A stretch of 44,241 bases of DNA from positions 1 through 44,241 of the forward strand of contig CALHUI010000023.1 in the NCBI GenBank assembly GCA_938039675.1, given 5' to 3'. The first letter of the stretch is position 1; every line of letters begins with the position of its first letter. Both the position numbers and the translations under genes were made by a program. This DNA comes from an uncultured Cytophagales bacterium (GTDB lineage: Bacteria > Bacteroidota > Bacteroidia > Cytophagales > Thermoflexibacteraceae). This document shows positions 24,477-35,510 of this stretch, piece after piece. The notes beneath the pieces are model-generated. The model ran no database searches. It was not told where the DNA came from and saw nothing but the letters and a program-made list of their open reading frames with translations.

Positions 24477-27400
24477 ATGTCGTTTGGACACATGAGACAA
24501 GTAAACTTCTATCGCCTTTGCTGCTTGTTTGCGCTAACCATTGGTTTGATGGCTACCTCAGCATGGGCTACACACATTGTCGGGGGCGAAATTCAGATGA
24601 CGCATGTCGGAGGCAATTCGTACCGCCTCACGCTGAACGTTTACTTTGATGCAGTAAACGGCAACCCCGCTGCCATTGACCGTCCTTCGGTGCGTATAGG
24701 GGCATTTTCCAAAGCTACTAATCGGTTGATTCAGGTATTTGAGTTGCCGCTGGTAGAGGAGCGCCCCGTGAACTATACAGTGCCTGCCTGTGCGGTTGGG
24801 CAAATTGTAACGCGGCGTATTACGTATATCGCAACAGTGGTACTCAATCCTAATATTTATACCGAAGCAGCCGGCTATTATCTTAGTTGGGAGCGTTGTT
24901 GCCGCAATAATGTGATTGACAATATCATAGCGCCCGGGGCAGCAGGGCAGACGTTTTACATGGAGTTTCCGCCGCTAATTCGCAACGGGATGCGCTTTAT
25001 CAACTCATCGCCCAATCTGACGCTGCCTGTCAGCGACTATGCCTGCGCGGGGCAACGATTTACTTTTAACTACGGTGCAACCGACCCCGACGGCGACCGT
25101 TTGGTATATGAACTGCGTACTCCTATTAACGGCACGAGTACACAGGCAAATCCTGCTCCTAACCCTCCCAATCCGGGGCCTTACCCTAATGTGCGCTTTG
25201 TACCGGGCATAGGAGTAGGTAATATGATTCCGGGCAGTCCGCCGCTGCAAGTAAGCAATACAGGTGTGCTATCCGTTACACCTCAGGCAGCAGGGCTGTA
25301 CGTATTTGCCATTGCCATTTCCGAATTCAGAAACGGTGTGAAAATCGGTGAAACGGTGCGGGAGTATCAGTTGTACGTGTTGAATTGCCCCCGCAGTCGT
25401 CCGCCGGTAGCAGAGGTGGACAACCCGAACCGCCCGGGCACTTTTCTGACTGAACGCGATACTATTCGCTTTAGGGCAGATGATGCCAACCGATGCGGTA
25501 CTTTGGTACTTTCCGACCAAGACCCTAATACCATTCTCACCGTGAGTGCAGTACCTGTTAATTTTACTGAAGCCGCCGGTTTTACCTTTCCCGGGCGCGT
25601 AACGTTACCTAACGGCGGAACGGTGCGTCAGCAGTTCTGCGTACCGGAATGTCCGCAACTTTTTGATGGCAATGGCAGGCCCTTGCCCTATACTTTTGAC
25701 TTGATTGTAACCGATAACAACTGTCCTTTGCCGCAGTCGGACACCGTGCGGTTGAATGTGCTGGTAGAAGTTGCGCCCAATACACCACCTCAGTTAGTGG
25801 CAGATATTGCCCGCTACGATAGCCTGCGGAGGGAATACACTGTTGAATTGGAAATAGGGCAAAGCCTGAGTTTCAACCTGACGGCAACCGACCGTGAAAA
25901 TAACACCCTGCGCCAACTGATGGAAGGTATCGGTTTTAATCCTGCTGCTCTTGGCATGACATTGAACGGTGCATTGAGCGGAACACCGCCGTTGCGCAAT
26001 ACTTTTCAATGGACATCCCGATGCGATTTACTCGCACCTAATGAGGCGCAGCGCGAATATGTCCTTCGCTTTACTACAACCGACCAGCCGCGCTGTCAGT
26101 CGTCGCGGAGTGTACAGACTACTGTTCGCATTATTCTGAAAAACAAGCAGATACCCAATCAAAAACCGGTGCCTACCATTGGCAACCTGCGCTTTGACCC
26201 TGTAACGCGGGTGTTTTATGATACGGCCTTTGTTGGCAGCCCGATTAGCTTCCCGGTCAGGGGAACAGATGCCGACCGCGACAGCATCCGCCTGACTGCT
26301 CGGGGGATAGGTTTTGATATGGCAGTCGTGCGCGCGCAATTCTCGACACTAACAGGTTTGCCACCCTTAAACGGTACTTTCCAATGGATACCGCCTTGTG
26401 ATGCGGTAGGAGATTTGCCGCCGGGCGGCAGTCGCGCCTTTGATTTCGAGTTCCGTGCACAAGACTTTCAGATTTGCCCGCCTGCTACTTCCGATTCGGT
26501 GGTGCGGGTACGGCTGTTTGTAAAAACCCGTCCGAATTTACGCCCTGAGGTGCGTCCTAATTTACCTTTTGATGCCCGCACACGCATTTATTTTGATTCC
26601 GTTGTTGTAGGTCGGGCATTTAATTTTACGGTACAGGGTGCAGATAATGAACGCGATAGCGTGCTCTTACGCTTGCAGGGGGTTAATCTCAATCCGCAAG
26701 CATTAGCTATGGCATTCCCCGATGTGCGTGGCAGAGCACCTGTTACAGGTAACTTCCACTGGCCTACGAACTGTTTGTTGCTGGCCGACAGTACCCGTTC
26801 ACAAGATTTCTTTGTAAACTTTCTCATCAACGATTTTGACGAGTGTGGTCGCCCTAAATTTGATACGGCACGTGTGCGATTGCGCATTTTGCCTGATACT
26901 ACACCTAACAGACGACCTGTGGCTGCTGCTGAATTGCCACTTCGGGCAGGATTTGCTAAATCCTACGTTGATACAGTAGAACTCGGAAAGCCCTACACGG
27001 CCAATATTTTAGCCGATGATGCCGACCGCGACAGCCTGTTGCTTCGCGCCTTGCCACAAAGTTTTAATTTAGCAGATGTGGGAATGCAATTCACCGACCG
27101 TAGTGGAAGACCTGTATTGCGGTCAGCACTCACATGGAATCCGGACTGCAGCTTGTTGCCCGATTTGGCGCGGGGTGTATTCAGCCGAACTTTTGAAATT
27201 GACTTCCTTGCGAGAGATTTCAGAGGTTGCCAGACCTTTGCCGTTGATACCATTTTTGTGCGTTTGGTGTTGCTGTACCGACAGCAAAACAACCGCGCCC
27301 CCGTCATTACGCCAACCGATTTGACACAAACTGCCGCAAAAAGTTATTTCCGCGAAATCCGTGCGGGCGAGCAGGTGCGTTTTGCTATCCGCGCTACCGA

Positions 27401-28292
27401 TGCCGATGGCGATACAATTACACTCACAGGTACGCCCGTTGGCTTTACTTTGGCTGAAACGGGCATGTCTCTCACGCCAAATCCTGTTACAGGGCGAGAA
27501 ACCGTGCAAAGCAATTTTGCGTGGCAACCGCCGTGCAGCCTGCTGACCAACAACCAGCCGAGAGAGTTTCAACTGACTTTCATAGCTGCCGACCGCAGGC
27601 TCTGTAACTTAAACCGTGCCGATACCATTCGCATTACGCTGCGTCTGCTGCCTGTGCCGAATCCTAATCCGCCGGTAATTGATGCCAGTTTAACGCAAGT
27701 ACCGCAAACCCGCCGGTATCTCATCAATGTTCAGCCCGGGCAACCCACTGCATTTACCGTTCGCGGTGATGATGCCGACCGCGATGTTATCACCGTTTCT
27801 GCTGAGCCTCAGGGATTTGCATTAACCGATTTTGGTATGAGTTTTCAAAACAGGGAGGGCATCGCACCATTGGAAGTGCCGTTTACATGGCTTCCCGATT
27901 GCAATATGCTCAACCGCCGCCGCGAGTTTGACATCAGCTTTGCAGTGCGCGATAAAAGCGACTGCGGTTTGAGCCGAACCGATACCATTTTGGTGCAAAT
28001 GCGATATGCAGCCGAGTTTGACCTGCGCAATTTTCAGCCTGCCAATGTATTCACACCAAACGGCGACGGTATTAACGACACGTTCCGAATTCCGAACTGG
28101 CCGCCCGAAAATTGTCAAAACGAGTTTCTGAAAATTGAAATTTATAATCGCTGGGGGAGGTTGGTTTTTCAAAGCGACCGAAAGGATTTTGAATGGAATG
28201 GTAAGGGATTCCCCTCCGGGGTTTATTACTACACTATTTTTTTTACCAACAGCAATTTCAAGGGTACGGTAACCAAGGTTGATGAAATGTAG
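24477..28292 (+). CDS. Large secreted repeat protein with CHU_C (T9SS type B) C-terminus
   Basis: A 1271-aa exported protein. The N-terminus has a signal peptide (LFALTIGLMATSAWA) followed by THIVGGEIQM, the start seen in many gliding/CHU_C proteins, and a domain with a conserved Cys pair (YYLSWERCCRNN). From about residue 310 there is a diverged repeat, then six clear tandem repeats of about 125 residues starting near 435, 561, 687, 811, 938 and 1062. Each has a D-(A/R)-(D/E)-(R/N)-D hydrophilic turn, an FxW-x-x-x-C motif, and a later D-x-x-x-C before a DT/DS strand. The C-terminus from about 1185 (NVFTPNGDGINDTFRI, EIYNRWGRLVFQS, GVYYYTIFF) is the gliding-motility/CHU_C domain used for type IX secretion. 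No catalytic domain is visible; the protein looks like a surface adhesin or scaffold. The next gene starts 22 bp after its stop. Confidence 0.88.
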   Translation: MSFGHMRQVNFYRLCCLFALTIGLMATSAWATHIVGGEIQMTHVGGNSYRLTLNVYFDAVNGNPAAIDRPSVRIGAFSKATNRLIQVFELPLVEERPVNYTVPACAVGQIVTRRITYIATVVLNPNIYTEAAGYYLSWERCCRNNVIDNIIAPGAAGQTFYMEFPPLIRNGMRFINSSPNLTLPVSDYACAGQRFTFNYGATDPDGDRLVYELRTPINGTSTQANPAPNPPNPGPYPNVRFVPGIGVGNMIPGSPPLQVSNTGVLSVTPQAAGLYVFAIAISEFRNGVKIGETVREYQLYVLNCPRSRPPVAEVDNPNRPGTFLTERDTIRFRADDANRCGTLVLSDQDPNTILTVSAVPVNFTEAAGFTFPGRVTLPNGGTVRQQFCVPECPQLFDGNGRPLPYTFDLIVTDNNCPLPQSDTVRLNVLVEVAPNTPPQLVADIARYDSLRREYTVELEIGQSLSFNLTATDRENNTLRQLMEGIGFNPAALGMTLNGALSGTPPLRNTFQWTSRCDLLAPNEAQREYVLRFTTTDQPRCQSSRSVQTTVRIILKNKQIPNQKPVPTIGNLRFDPVTRVFYDTAFVGSPISFPVRGTDADRDSIRLTARGIGFDMAVVRAQFSTLTGLPPLNGTFQWIPPCDAVGDLPPGGSRAFDFEFRAQDFQICPPATSDSVVRVRLFVKTRPNLRPEVRPNLPFDARTRIYFDSVVVGRAFNFTVQGADNERDSVLLRLQGVNLNPQALAMAFPDVRGRAPVTGNFHWPTNCLLLADSTRSQDFFVNFLINDFDECGRPKFDTARVRLRILPDTTPNRRPVAAAELPLRAGFAKSYVDTVELGKPYTANILADDADRDSLLLRALPQSFNLADVGMQFTDRSGRPVLRSALTWNPDCSLLPDLARGVFSRTFEIDFLARDFRGCQTFAVDTIFVRLVLLYRQQNNRAPVITPTDLTQTAAKSYFREIRAGEQVRFAIRATDADGDTITLTGTPVGFTLAETGMSLTPNPVTGRETVQSNFAWQPPCSLLTNNQPREFQLTFIAADRRLCNLNRADTIRITLRLLPVPNPNPPVIDASLTQVPQTRRYLINVQPGQPTAFTVRGDDADRDVITVSAEPQGFALTDFGMSFQNREGIAPLEVPFTWLPDCNMLNRRREFDISFAVRDKSDCGLSRTDTILVQMRYAAEFDLRNFQPANVFTPNGDGINDTFRIPNWPPENCQNEFLKIEIYNRWGRLVFQSDRKDFEWNGKGFPSGVYYYTIFFTNSNFKGTVTKVDEM

Positions 28293-28314
28293 CCCTGTCT
28301 CACTGTTTCTGCTT

Positions 28315-30216
28315 ATGAAGTTTACTTATTTTTTTATCGCCGTAAGTTTGACTGTGCTATTGCAGCAACCTGCTCTGGCGCAAGTTTTGTGCAACCGCGC
28401 CGACAGTTTGGAACATTTCATCTGGCAGGCTGCATGGGAGCAACGACAAGCAGCGGAAAAAGCGCTTACATTGCTTCAAAACAAAGATAACCTGTTGCCT
28501 TTTAAGGACTTGGAAGATTTTGATTTTGCTGCAATCTCTGTTAGCGATGTCCCTATGCTGTCCGACTTTGGCAACACTTTGCAACTTTATGCGCCTGTAA
28601 AGTTATTTTCGGCACGCCGCAATCTGACACGCCAAGCTGCCGATGAGTTGTTGGCAAAGATGAAGCCTTTCAACGTGATTATTATTGGCTTGCACGGTAA
28701 ACCCGACCTGTTGCAGGGTTCGCGCACCATAGAGTCGGAGGTTGCCTATCTTATCAATCAGTTAGACCGTAAAACCAAAGTTGTGCTCGCCGTATTTGGC
28801 AGTCCGATTCAGCTTTTGCAAATAGACCGTATAGACCGCATAGAGGCAGTTGCGCTCGCCTACGATGATACGCAAGATTCGCAGGAACTGATGGCGCAGG
28901 CCATTTTCGGAGCGATTGGTTTTCAGGGAAAATTGCCTTTTCATCTGCCCCCGATTTTTGACAAAGATACAGGCGTGCCAACGCAGACATTAGGCCGAAT
29001 GAAATTTACTTGGCCTGAAGAACTTGGTCTTTCCCGCTTGCAATTGCGCCCGACGGATTCCATTGCACGGCTGGCAGTAGAAAAGCAGGCAACACCGGGA
29101 TGCGTAGTGCTGGCAGCTAAAAATGGGAAAGTTTTTTACTATAAAGCCTTTGGTTATCAGACTTTTGACTCTTTGCTGCCCGTGCAGAAAAACCATGTGT
29201 ACGACCTTGCCTCCATCGCCAAAATAAGCACTTCGGTAGCTGCATTGATGAAATTGTACGAAGCCAAGAAAATAGACATTGAAAAGCCTTTTTCGCGTTA
29301 CGAAAGGTCGTGGGCTAAGACCAACAAAAAAAATCTGACCTTGAAAGAGATTTTGACCCACCGGGCAGGGCTAAAAGCGTGGATTCCGTTTTGGCAAAAT
29401 ACCCGCCAGCCCGACGGTACATTGCGTGCCACAGTTTTCAGCAAAGACTCTACCCGCACCTACTCATTGAAGGTTGCCGATAAACTTTATATTAATCACA
29501 ACTACGTGGACAGCATATTGCTGCAAATCAGGGATTCTCCATTGGGCAAACGCGGCGAATACGTGTACAGCGACCTCTCTTACTACTATTATCCGCGCAT
29601 GGTACGGCGACTTTCAGGAAAAGATTTCGAAGATTTTCTCAATGCCAATTTTTATAAGCCGCTGGGGGCTTCAACACTGACTTTTAACCCGCTATACAAA
29701 GGCATTGCACTGCGCAACATCGTCCCGACCGAATTGGACACAGCCTTTCGCAAGCAATTGCTGCACGGAACGGTTCACGATGAAGGCGCTGCCATGATGG
29801 GAGGAGTTTCCGGTCATGCGGGTTTATTCGGCAACGCGGCAGACCTTGCCAAACTCATGCAAATGTACCTGAACAAAGGCTTATATGCCGGCAGGCAATA
29901 TATCAAGCCCGAAATAGTTGAATATTTTACGCGCTGCCACTCCTGCAACAGTAAAGACCCTGCCAAGGCCAGCCCGCGAGGCATTGGTTTTGACAAGTTG
30001 CGCGGTAATAATACAGCCCCTTCTGTTTCCGAACAGAGTTTCGGGCACTCTGGTTTTACAGGCACCTTTACTTGGGCAGACCCGAACAACGGCTTGTTGT
30101 ATGTATTTCTGTCCAATCGGGTATATCCTACGCGCAATAACAATCGCCTTTCCGATTTAAGTATTCGGAGCAATATTTTAGAGTCTTTTTACCAACTGTT
30201 TCAGAACAGCCGATAG
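28315..30216 (+). CDS. GH3 C-terminal domain fused to beta-lactamase-type serine hydrolase
   Basis: A 633-aa exported protein, starting at the ATG at 28315 with a signal peptide (KFTYFFIAVSLTVLLQQPALAQ). Residues about 40-240 match the C-terminal domain of glycoside hydrolase family 3 (AEKALTLLQNKDNLLPFKDL, VIIIGLHGKPDLLQ, KVVLAVFGSPIQLLQ). Residues about 260-630 are a serine beta-lactamase/class C-like domain with S300-x-x-K303 (LASIAKIS), a YSDLSYYYYPRM second motif and an HSGFTGTFTW third motif. In Bacteroidota the same two parts usually follow a GH3 TIM barrel in proteins of about 1000 aa. Here the barrel with the glycosidase active site is absent, and nothing resembling it lies upstream. 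A role in cell-wall turnover is inferred. It is probably co-transcribed with the CHU_C gene. Confidence 0.88.
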   Translation: MKFTYFFIAVSLTVLLQQPALAQVLCNRADSLEHFIWQAAWEQRQAAEKALTLLQNKDNLLPFKDLEDFDFAAISVSDVPMLSDFGNTLQLYAPVKLFSARRNLTRQAADELLAKMKPFNVIIIGLHGKPDLLQGSRTIESEVAYLINQLDRKTKVVLAVFGSPIQLLQIDRIDRIEAVALAYDDTQDSQELMAQAIFGAIGFQGKLPFHLPPIFDKDTGVPTQTLGRMKFTWPEELGLSRLQLRPTDSIARLAVEKQATPGCVVLAAKNGKVFYYKAFGYQTFDSLLPVQKNHVYDLASIAKISTSVAALMKLYEAKKIDIEKPFSRYERSWAKTNKKNLTLKEILTHRAGLKAWIPFWQNTRQPDGTLRATVFSKDSTRTYSLKVADKLYINHNYVDSILLQIRDSPLGKRGEYVYSDLSYYYYPRMVRRLSGKDFEDFLNANFYKPLGASTLTFNPLYKGIALRNIVPTELDTAFRKQLLHGTVHDEGAAMMGGVSGHAGLFGNAADLAKLMQMYLNKGLYAGRQYIKPEIVEYFTRCHSCNSKDPAKASPRGIGFDKLRGNNTAPSVSEQSFGHSGFTGTFTWADPNNGLLYVFLSNRVYPTRNNNRLSDLSIRSNILESFYQLFQNSR

Positions 30217-30285
30217 GTTGGGTTGGATACAAGGTTTATGTTTATTTGGCTACCTTTACGGCTGCTATTAATACGCCGTGAAACA

Positions 30286-30307
30286 TATTAAGACTTTGGA
30301 CTTAATA
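30286..30307. repeat. Operator-like inverted repeat
   Basis: TATTAAG (30286-30292) and CTTAATA (30301-30307) form perfect 7-bp arms around an 8-nt spacer, ending two bases before the -33 hexamer region of the downstream promoter. No T-run follows, so it looks like a protein-binding site rather than a terminator. Confidence 0.45.
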
Positions 30308-30309
30308 GA

Positions 30310-30340
30310 CTTGACTTTTTCACCATATCTGTTAAGTTTG
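30310..30340 (+). promoter_or_regulatory. Near-consensus Bacteroidota promoter of the ABC permease operon
   Basis: CTTG (30310-30313), then exactly 19 nt, then TAAGTTTG (30333-30340), matching TTTG-N19-TAnnTTTG at all but one position. The ATG at 30356 is 15 bp after the -7 element, so the leader would be about 8-10 nt. Confidence 0.65.
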
Positions 30341-30355
30341 GTTAGATAATCAAAT

Positions 30356-31215
30356 ATGAATCAATCAACTGATAATGAGGAACAATGGACGGAAATTATC
30401 CGCCCTGAAACCCCTTGGTGGGACTTAAAATTAGGTGAGTTGTATCGCTATCGCGATTTGGTGCGCATCTTCGTTTGGCGCGATTTTGTGGCTGCCTACA
30501 AACAAACCTTGCTTGGCCCGATGTGGCATTTTGTCAGTCCGTTTACCAATACTATCATCAATACAATTGTATTTGGTGCTATTGCACGGATTCCGATGGA
30601 CGGTATTCCGCCGTTTCTGTTCCAATTCACCAGCATGATGATGTGGAGCTATTTCACGCGCTGTTTCAATGCTGCCCAAAACACTTTTTTAGGGAATGCG
30701 GGCATTTTTAGCAAGGTGTACTTCCCACGCTTGGCAGTTCCTGTGTCTGGGGCTATCTCTGCATTGTTGCAGTTTGGGATTCTGTTTATTTTTTACCTGT
30801 TGAGCTTGGGCTGGTACATTTTTCGCGGCGAGCAAGTGAGTGTGCATATAAGCATGCTGGTGTTCTTCCCGATAGCTATGCTGTGCTTGGCATTATCCGG
30901 TATGGGGCTGGGAGCAATTATAGCGGCACTCACAACCAAGTATCGCGATTTAAACCTGTTCGTTAGCCACGGTCTGTCATTGCTGATGTACGGTTCTGCG
31001 GTAGTATATCCTTTGTCCGCCTTGCCGGAATCAATTAAGAAATACGCTTCATTCAACCCATTGATTTCTATTATGGAACTTGGACGAAGTGGGCTTTTAG
31101 GGATAGGCAATCCTTCAGCAGTCAGCATATTCATCAGTCTTGCTGTTTCGGTACTGGTGTTTTGGGTGGGAGTAGCCATGTTCAATCGTGCGGAACGCAC
31201 TTTCATTGATAGCGT

Positions 31216-31219
<4 letters not shown>
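30356..31219 (+). CDS. ABC-2 type polysaccharide export permease (Wzm-like)
   Basis: A 287-aa inner-membrane permease of the ABC-2 family that exports O-antigen, teichoic acid or capsule chains (Wzm/TagG/RfbD-like). The amphipathic N-terminal part (WWDLKLGELYRYRDLVRIFVWRDFVAAYKQTLLGPMWHFVSPF) is diagnostic: the arginine-rich interface helix leads into YKQTLLGPxW. About six membrane segments follow, and the C-terminal portion has AALTTKYRDLNLFVSHGLSLLMYGSAVVYPLSALPE and NPLISIMELGRSGLLG, also typical. The matching ATPase (Wzt/TagH) is not adjacent in the window. The stop overlaps the GTG start of the next gene (GTGA), so the two proteins should be made together. Confidence 0.88.
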
Positions 31220-33180
<1,961 letters not shown>

Positions 33181-33202
33181 TTATATTTATTTATAATGGC
33201 TA

Positions 33203-33210
33203 CAAATTTA
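33203..33210 (-). promoter_or_regulatory. Candidate -7 element of gap
   Basis: TAAATTTG on the minus strand fits TAnnTTTG exactly, 49 bp upstream of the gap ATG. The expected -33 position reads TTC rather than TTG. Confidence 0.35.
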
Positions 33211-33309
33211 AACATCTCAAGCAGATTTGGAAGAATTGATTGGAATGAATTATTTTTTATCTGACAATCAGCGCATTGCATTTTTATTAAAAAATCTTGC
33301 GTTAAAGTG

Positions 33310-33340
33310 TTGCAAGTTTGAATGTGGCTTTGCAATTTTG
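33310..33340 (+). promoter_or_regulatory. Candidate tRNA-Ser promoter
   Basis: TTG (33310-33312), 20 nt, then CAATTTTG (33333-33340), a partial match to TTTG-N19-TAnnTTTG. It ends 15 bp before the mature tRNA 5' end. Confidence 0.3.
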
Positions 33341-33355
33341 CACCACGATTAGCAC

Positions 33356-33440
<85 letters not shown>

Positions 33441-33441
33441 C

Positions 33442-33476
33442 AAAGTGCCTCAGAACTATTTCTGAGGCACTTTTTT
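33442..33476 (+). terminator. Intrinsic terminator of tRNA-Ser
   Basis: AAAGTGCCTCAGA (33442-33454) pairs perfectly with TCTGAGGCACTTT (33461-33473), with a 6-nt loop and a continuing T-run. It starts two bases after the tRNA. Confidence 0.92.
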
Positions 33477-33574
33477 ATGCTTTGCATTTTTAATTTTTAC
33501 GTACTTTTACGTTAGTATCGTACAGTAATCTTCCGACTATTGCCACATAATGCCTTACTAATTTCAACTTGCTC

Positions 33575-35506
33575 ATGAATTTTCTGGACAGGTTCTCATT
33601 TGCACAGAAAGTTGCCCTTGTGGTGTCTTTGGTGTTAGCTGGTTTTCTTATAATTACGGCTGTCAGTTTCTATGTGTATCAACGTCAAATTATTTTGACA
33701 AGCAACGAAGACCGTTTAGCAAGTCAGGTAGAAGACTTGCATCATATGTTCATGATTCACCATCAGGAACAGGTTAAGCGGCTGGCAAGGATACAAGAAA
33801 CTGCTTTAAATTTTTTAAAAGTCAATAGTCAGGCTTTGGATTATGACATTTCCGTGAGTGCAAGCAACATATTAGACAATAGCAAGGTTGAGATTACGTT
33901 TCGTCCTTATCAGTTGCGGGAGATATATAGACTGGTAGTTGGCCAGCGGATGCGCTTACAGGCATTTCAAAAAGTAGATGGCGGTTATATCAACATTACC
34001 AATGAGGTTGCCGGCTTGAATTTTGACAAGTACGTATTCATACCCAACAGCCTAGCACCCTTTACTTACGAAGCCGATACACAGATTAAAGAAACTATCC
34101 GATTTGACAGTTTAGATGTGGTAATGGTGCGCTACATACCTTGTCGTCTGGGGCTTACCGATTACGGTTTCCTTAAATTAGAAGTTACTATGGATTTTAG
34201 CGGGCTGTATCAACTGTTGTACACTAAGAAATATTATTCTACGGGTTATTGTTATGTCATCAATAACAAAGGAACTGTCATTTTTCATCCGAATAAGGAA
34301 TTTTTGATGAAAAACGCCGCATCAGACCCTGATTATGAAATCTTTTTCAGCAAAATGCGTGCTACGAAGAAAGGGCATCAGGAGTTGTTGAGCAAGCAGT
34401 CAAAAATGGATAAGGTACACTTCTACCACTTTATAGAACCTTATCAGATTTTTCTTGTGATAGTCGTTTCCAAGTCGGAAATGCTCGACCAGTTATTGTC
34501 GCAAATCATTCAGTTTATTGCTTTGGTTTTCGGCTTACTTGTGTTGATTAATGTTGCTATTTCATACAACTTTGTAAACCGATTGTTGAGACCTGTAAAA
34601 AATATTCTTCACTCGCTCAATGAGATGAGTCGAGGCAACTTTCAGAAGTTGGAAGATACCTCGCGCAAAGACGAAGTGGGCGAAATCACCCAATCTCTTA
34701 ACAAAGCCATTGAAGGTTTAGAGAGAGCTACTTTATTTGCTACCGACATCGGGCATCAGCACTATGACACCCATTTTGAGCCACTCAGCAAAGATGATAA
34801 ATTGGGCAATGCCTTGTTGACCATGCGCGATGCACTCAAAGTAAGCGCTGAGCAGGAAGCCGAACGGCGGACGATGAGTGATGCTTTGGCTAATTTTTCT
34901 GACCTGATACGCAATGCAGGCACTGATTTGAACGTGTTGTGTCGGCAAACGCTTTCCGAATTGGTAAATTTTCTCAATGCACAGCAGGGATGCTTATATC
35001 TCGCCGAATACGATGAGTTAATGGAGCAAACCCGCTTGTCGTTGGTTGCAACCTTTGCTTACGGTCGGCATAAATTCAGACAAGACACCATTTTATCGGG
35101 TGATAATCTTACGGGACAAGTTTATATAGAAAAATGCTCACTGCGCATAGATAACTTACCACCGGGCTATTTTTCCATTGCTTCGGGTTTAGGTAGTATG
35201 CCGCTGTCTTGCTTGATGATTGTCCCCATCAAACAGAACGACAATGTGGTAGGTGTTATTGAAATTGCTTCTTTGCAAAGTCTCACAGAAAAGCAACAGG
35301 GATTTGTAGAACGCATCGCCGAGATTCTGGCAGGTTTCATCATCAATGCACAAAACAATGAAAAAATGCGTCGCATGTTGATTGAAAGTCAGATGTTGGC
35401 GAAAAATCTGCATGCACAGGAGGAAGAGATGCGCCAGAATCCGGAAGAATTGCAAGCCACACAAGAGGAAATGGCACGCCGCGAAAAAAGTCGCCTGAAT
35501 GTATAA
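33575..35506 (+). CDS. Membrane sensor: extracytoplasmic domain, HAMP, GAF, coiled coil
   Basis: A 643-aa two-pass membrane protein. The first membrane segment is at about residues 12-34, followed by a large periplasmic region of Cache type (YCYVINNKGTVIFHPNKEFL, FYHFIEPYQIFLVIVVSKSEM), a second segment at 310-333 and a HAMP linker (RLLRPVKNILHSLNEMSRGNFQKL, RKDEVGEITQSLNKAIEGLE). A GAF domain spans about 440-600 (LNAQQGCLYLAE, MIVPIKQNDNVVGVIEIASLQSLTEKQQGFVERIAEILAGFI). The final 40 residues form the EEEMRQNxEELQATQEEMARRE coiled coil that in Cytophagales sensors normally leads into PAS, kinase or other output modules. Here it stops, and P623 replaces the usual Met. No kinase, receiver, cyclase or methyl-accepting domain is seen. 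The start ATG is at 33575. Confidence 0.82.
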   Translation: MNFLDRFSFAQKVALVVSLVLAGFLIITAVSFYVYQRQIILTSNEDRLASQVEDLHHMFMIHHQEQVKRLARIQETALNFLKVNSQALDYDISVSASNILDNSKVEITFRPYQLREIYRLVVGQRMRLQAFQKVDGGYINITNEVAGLNFDKYVFIPNSLAPFTYEADTQIKETIRFDSLDVVMVRYIPCRLGLTDYGFLKLEVTMDFSGLYQLLYTKKYYSTGYCYVINNKGTVIFHPNKEFLMKNAASDPDYEIFFSKMRATKKGHQELLSKQSKMDKVHFYHFIEPYQIFLVIVVSKSEMLDQLLSQIIQFIALVFGLLVLINVAISYNFVNRLLRPVKNILHSLNEMSRGNFQKLEDTSRKDEVGEITQSLNKAIEGLERATLFATDIGHQHYDTHFEPLSKDDKLGNALLTMRDALKVSAEQEAERRTMSDALANFSDLIRNAGTDLNVLCRQTLSELVNFLNAQQGCLYLAEYDELMEQTRLSLVATFAYGRHKFRQDTILSGDNLTGQVYIEKCSLRIDNLPPGYFSIASGLGSMPLSCLMIVPIKQNDNVVGVIEIASLQSLTEKQQGFVERIAEILAGFIINAQNNEKMRRMLIESQMLAKNLHAQEEEMRQNPEELQATQEEMARREKSRLNV

Positions 35507-35510
35507 ATCC

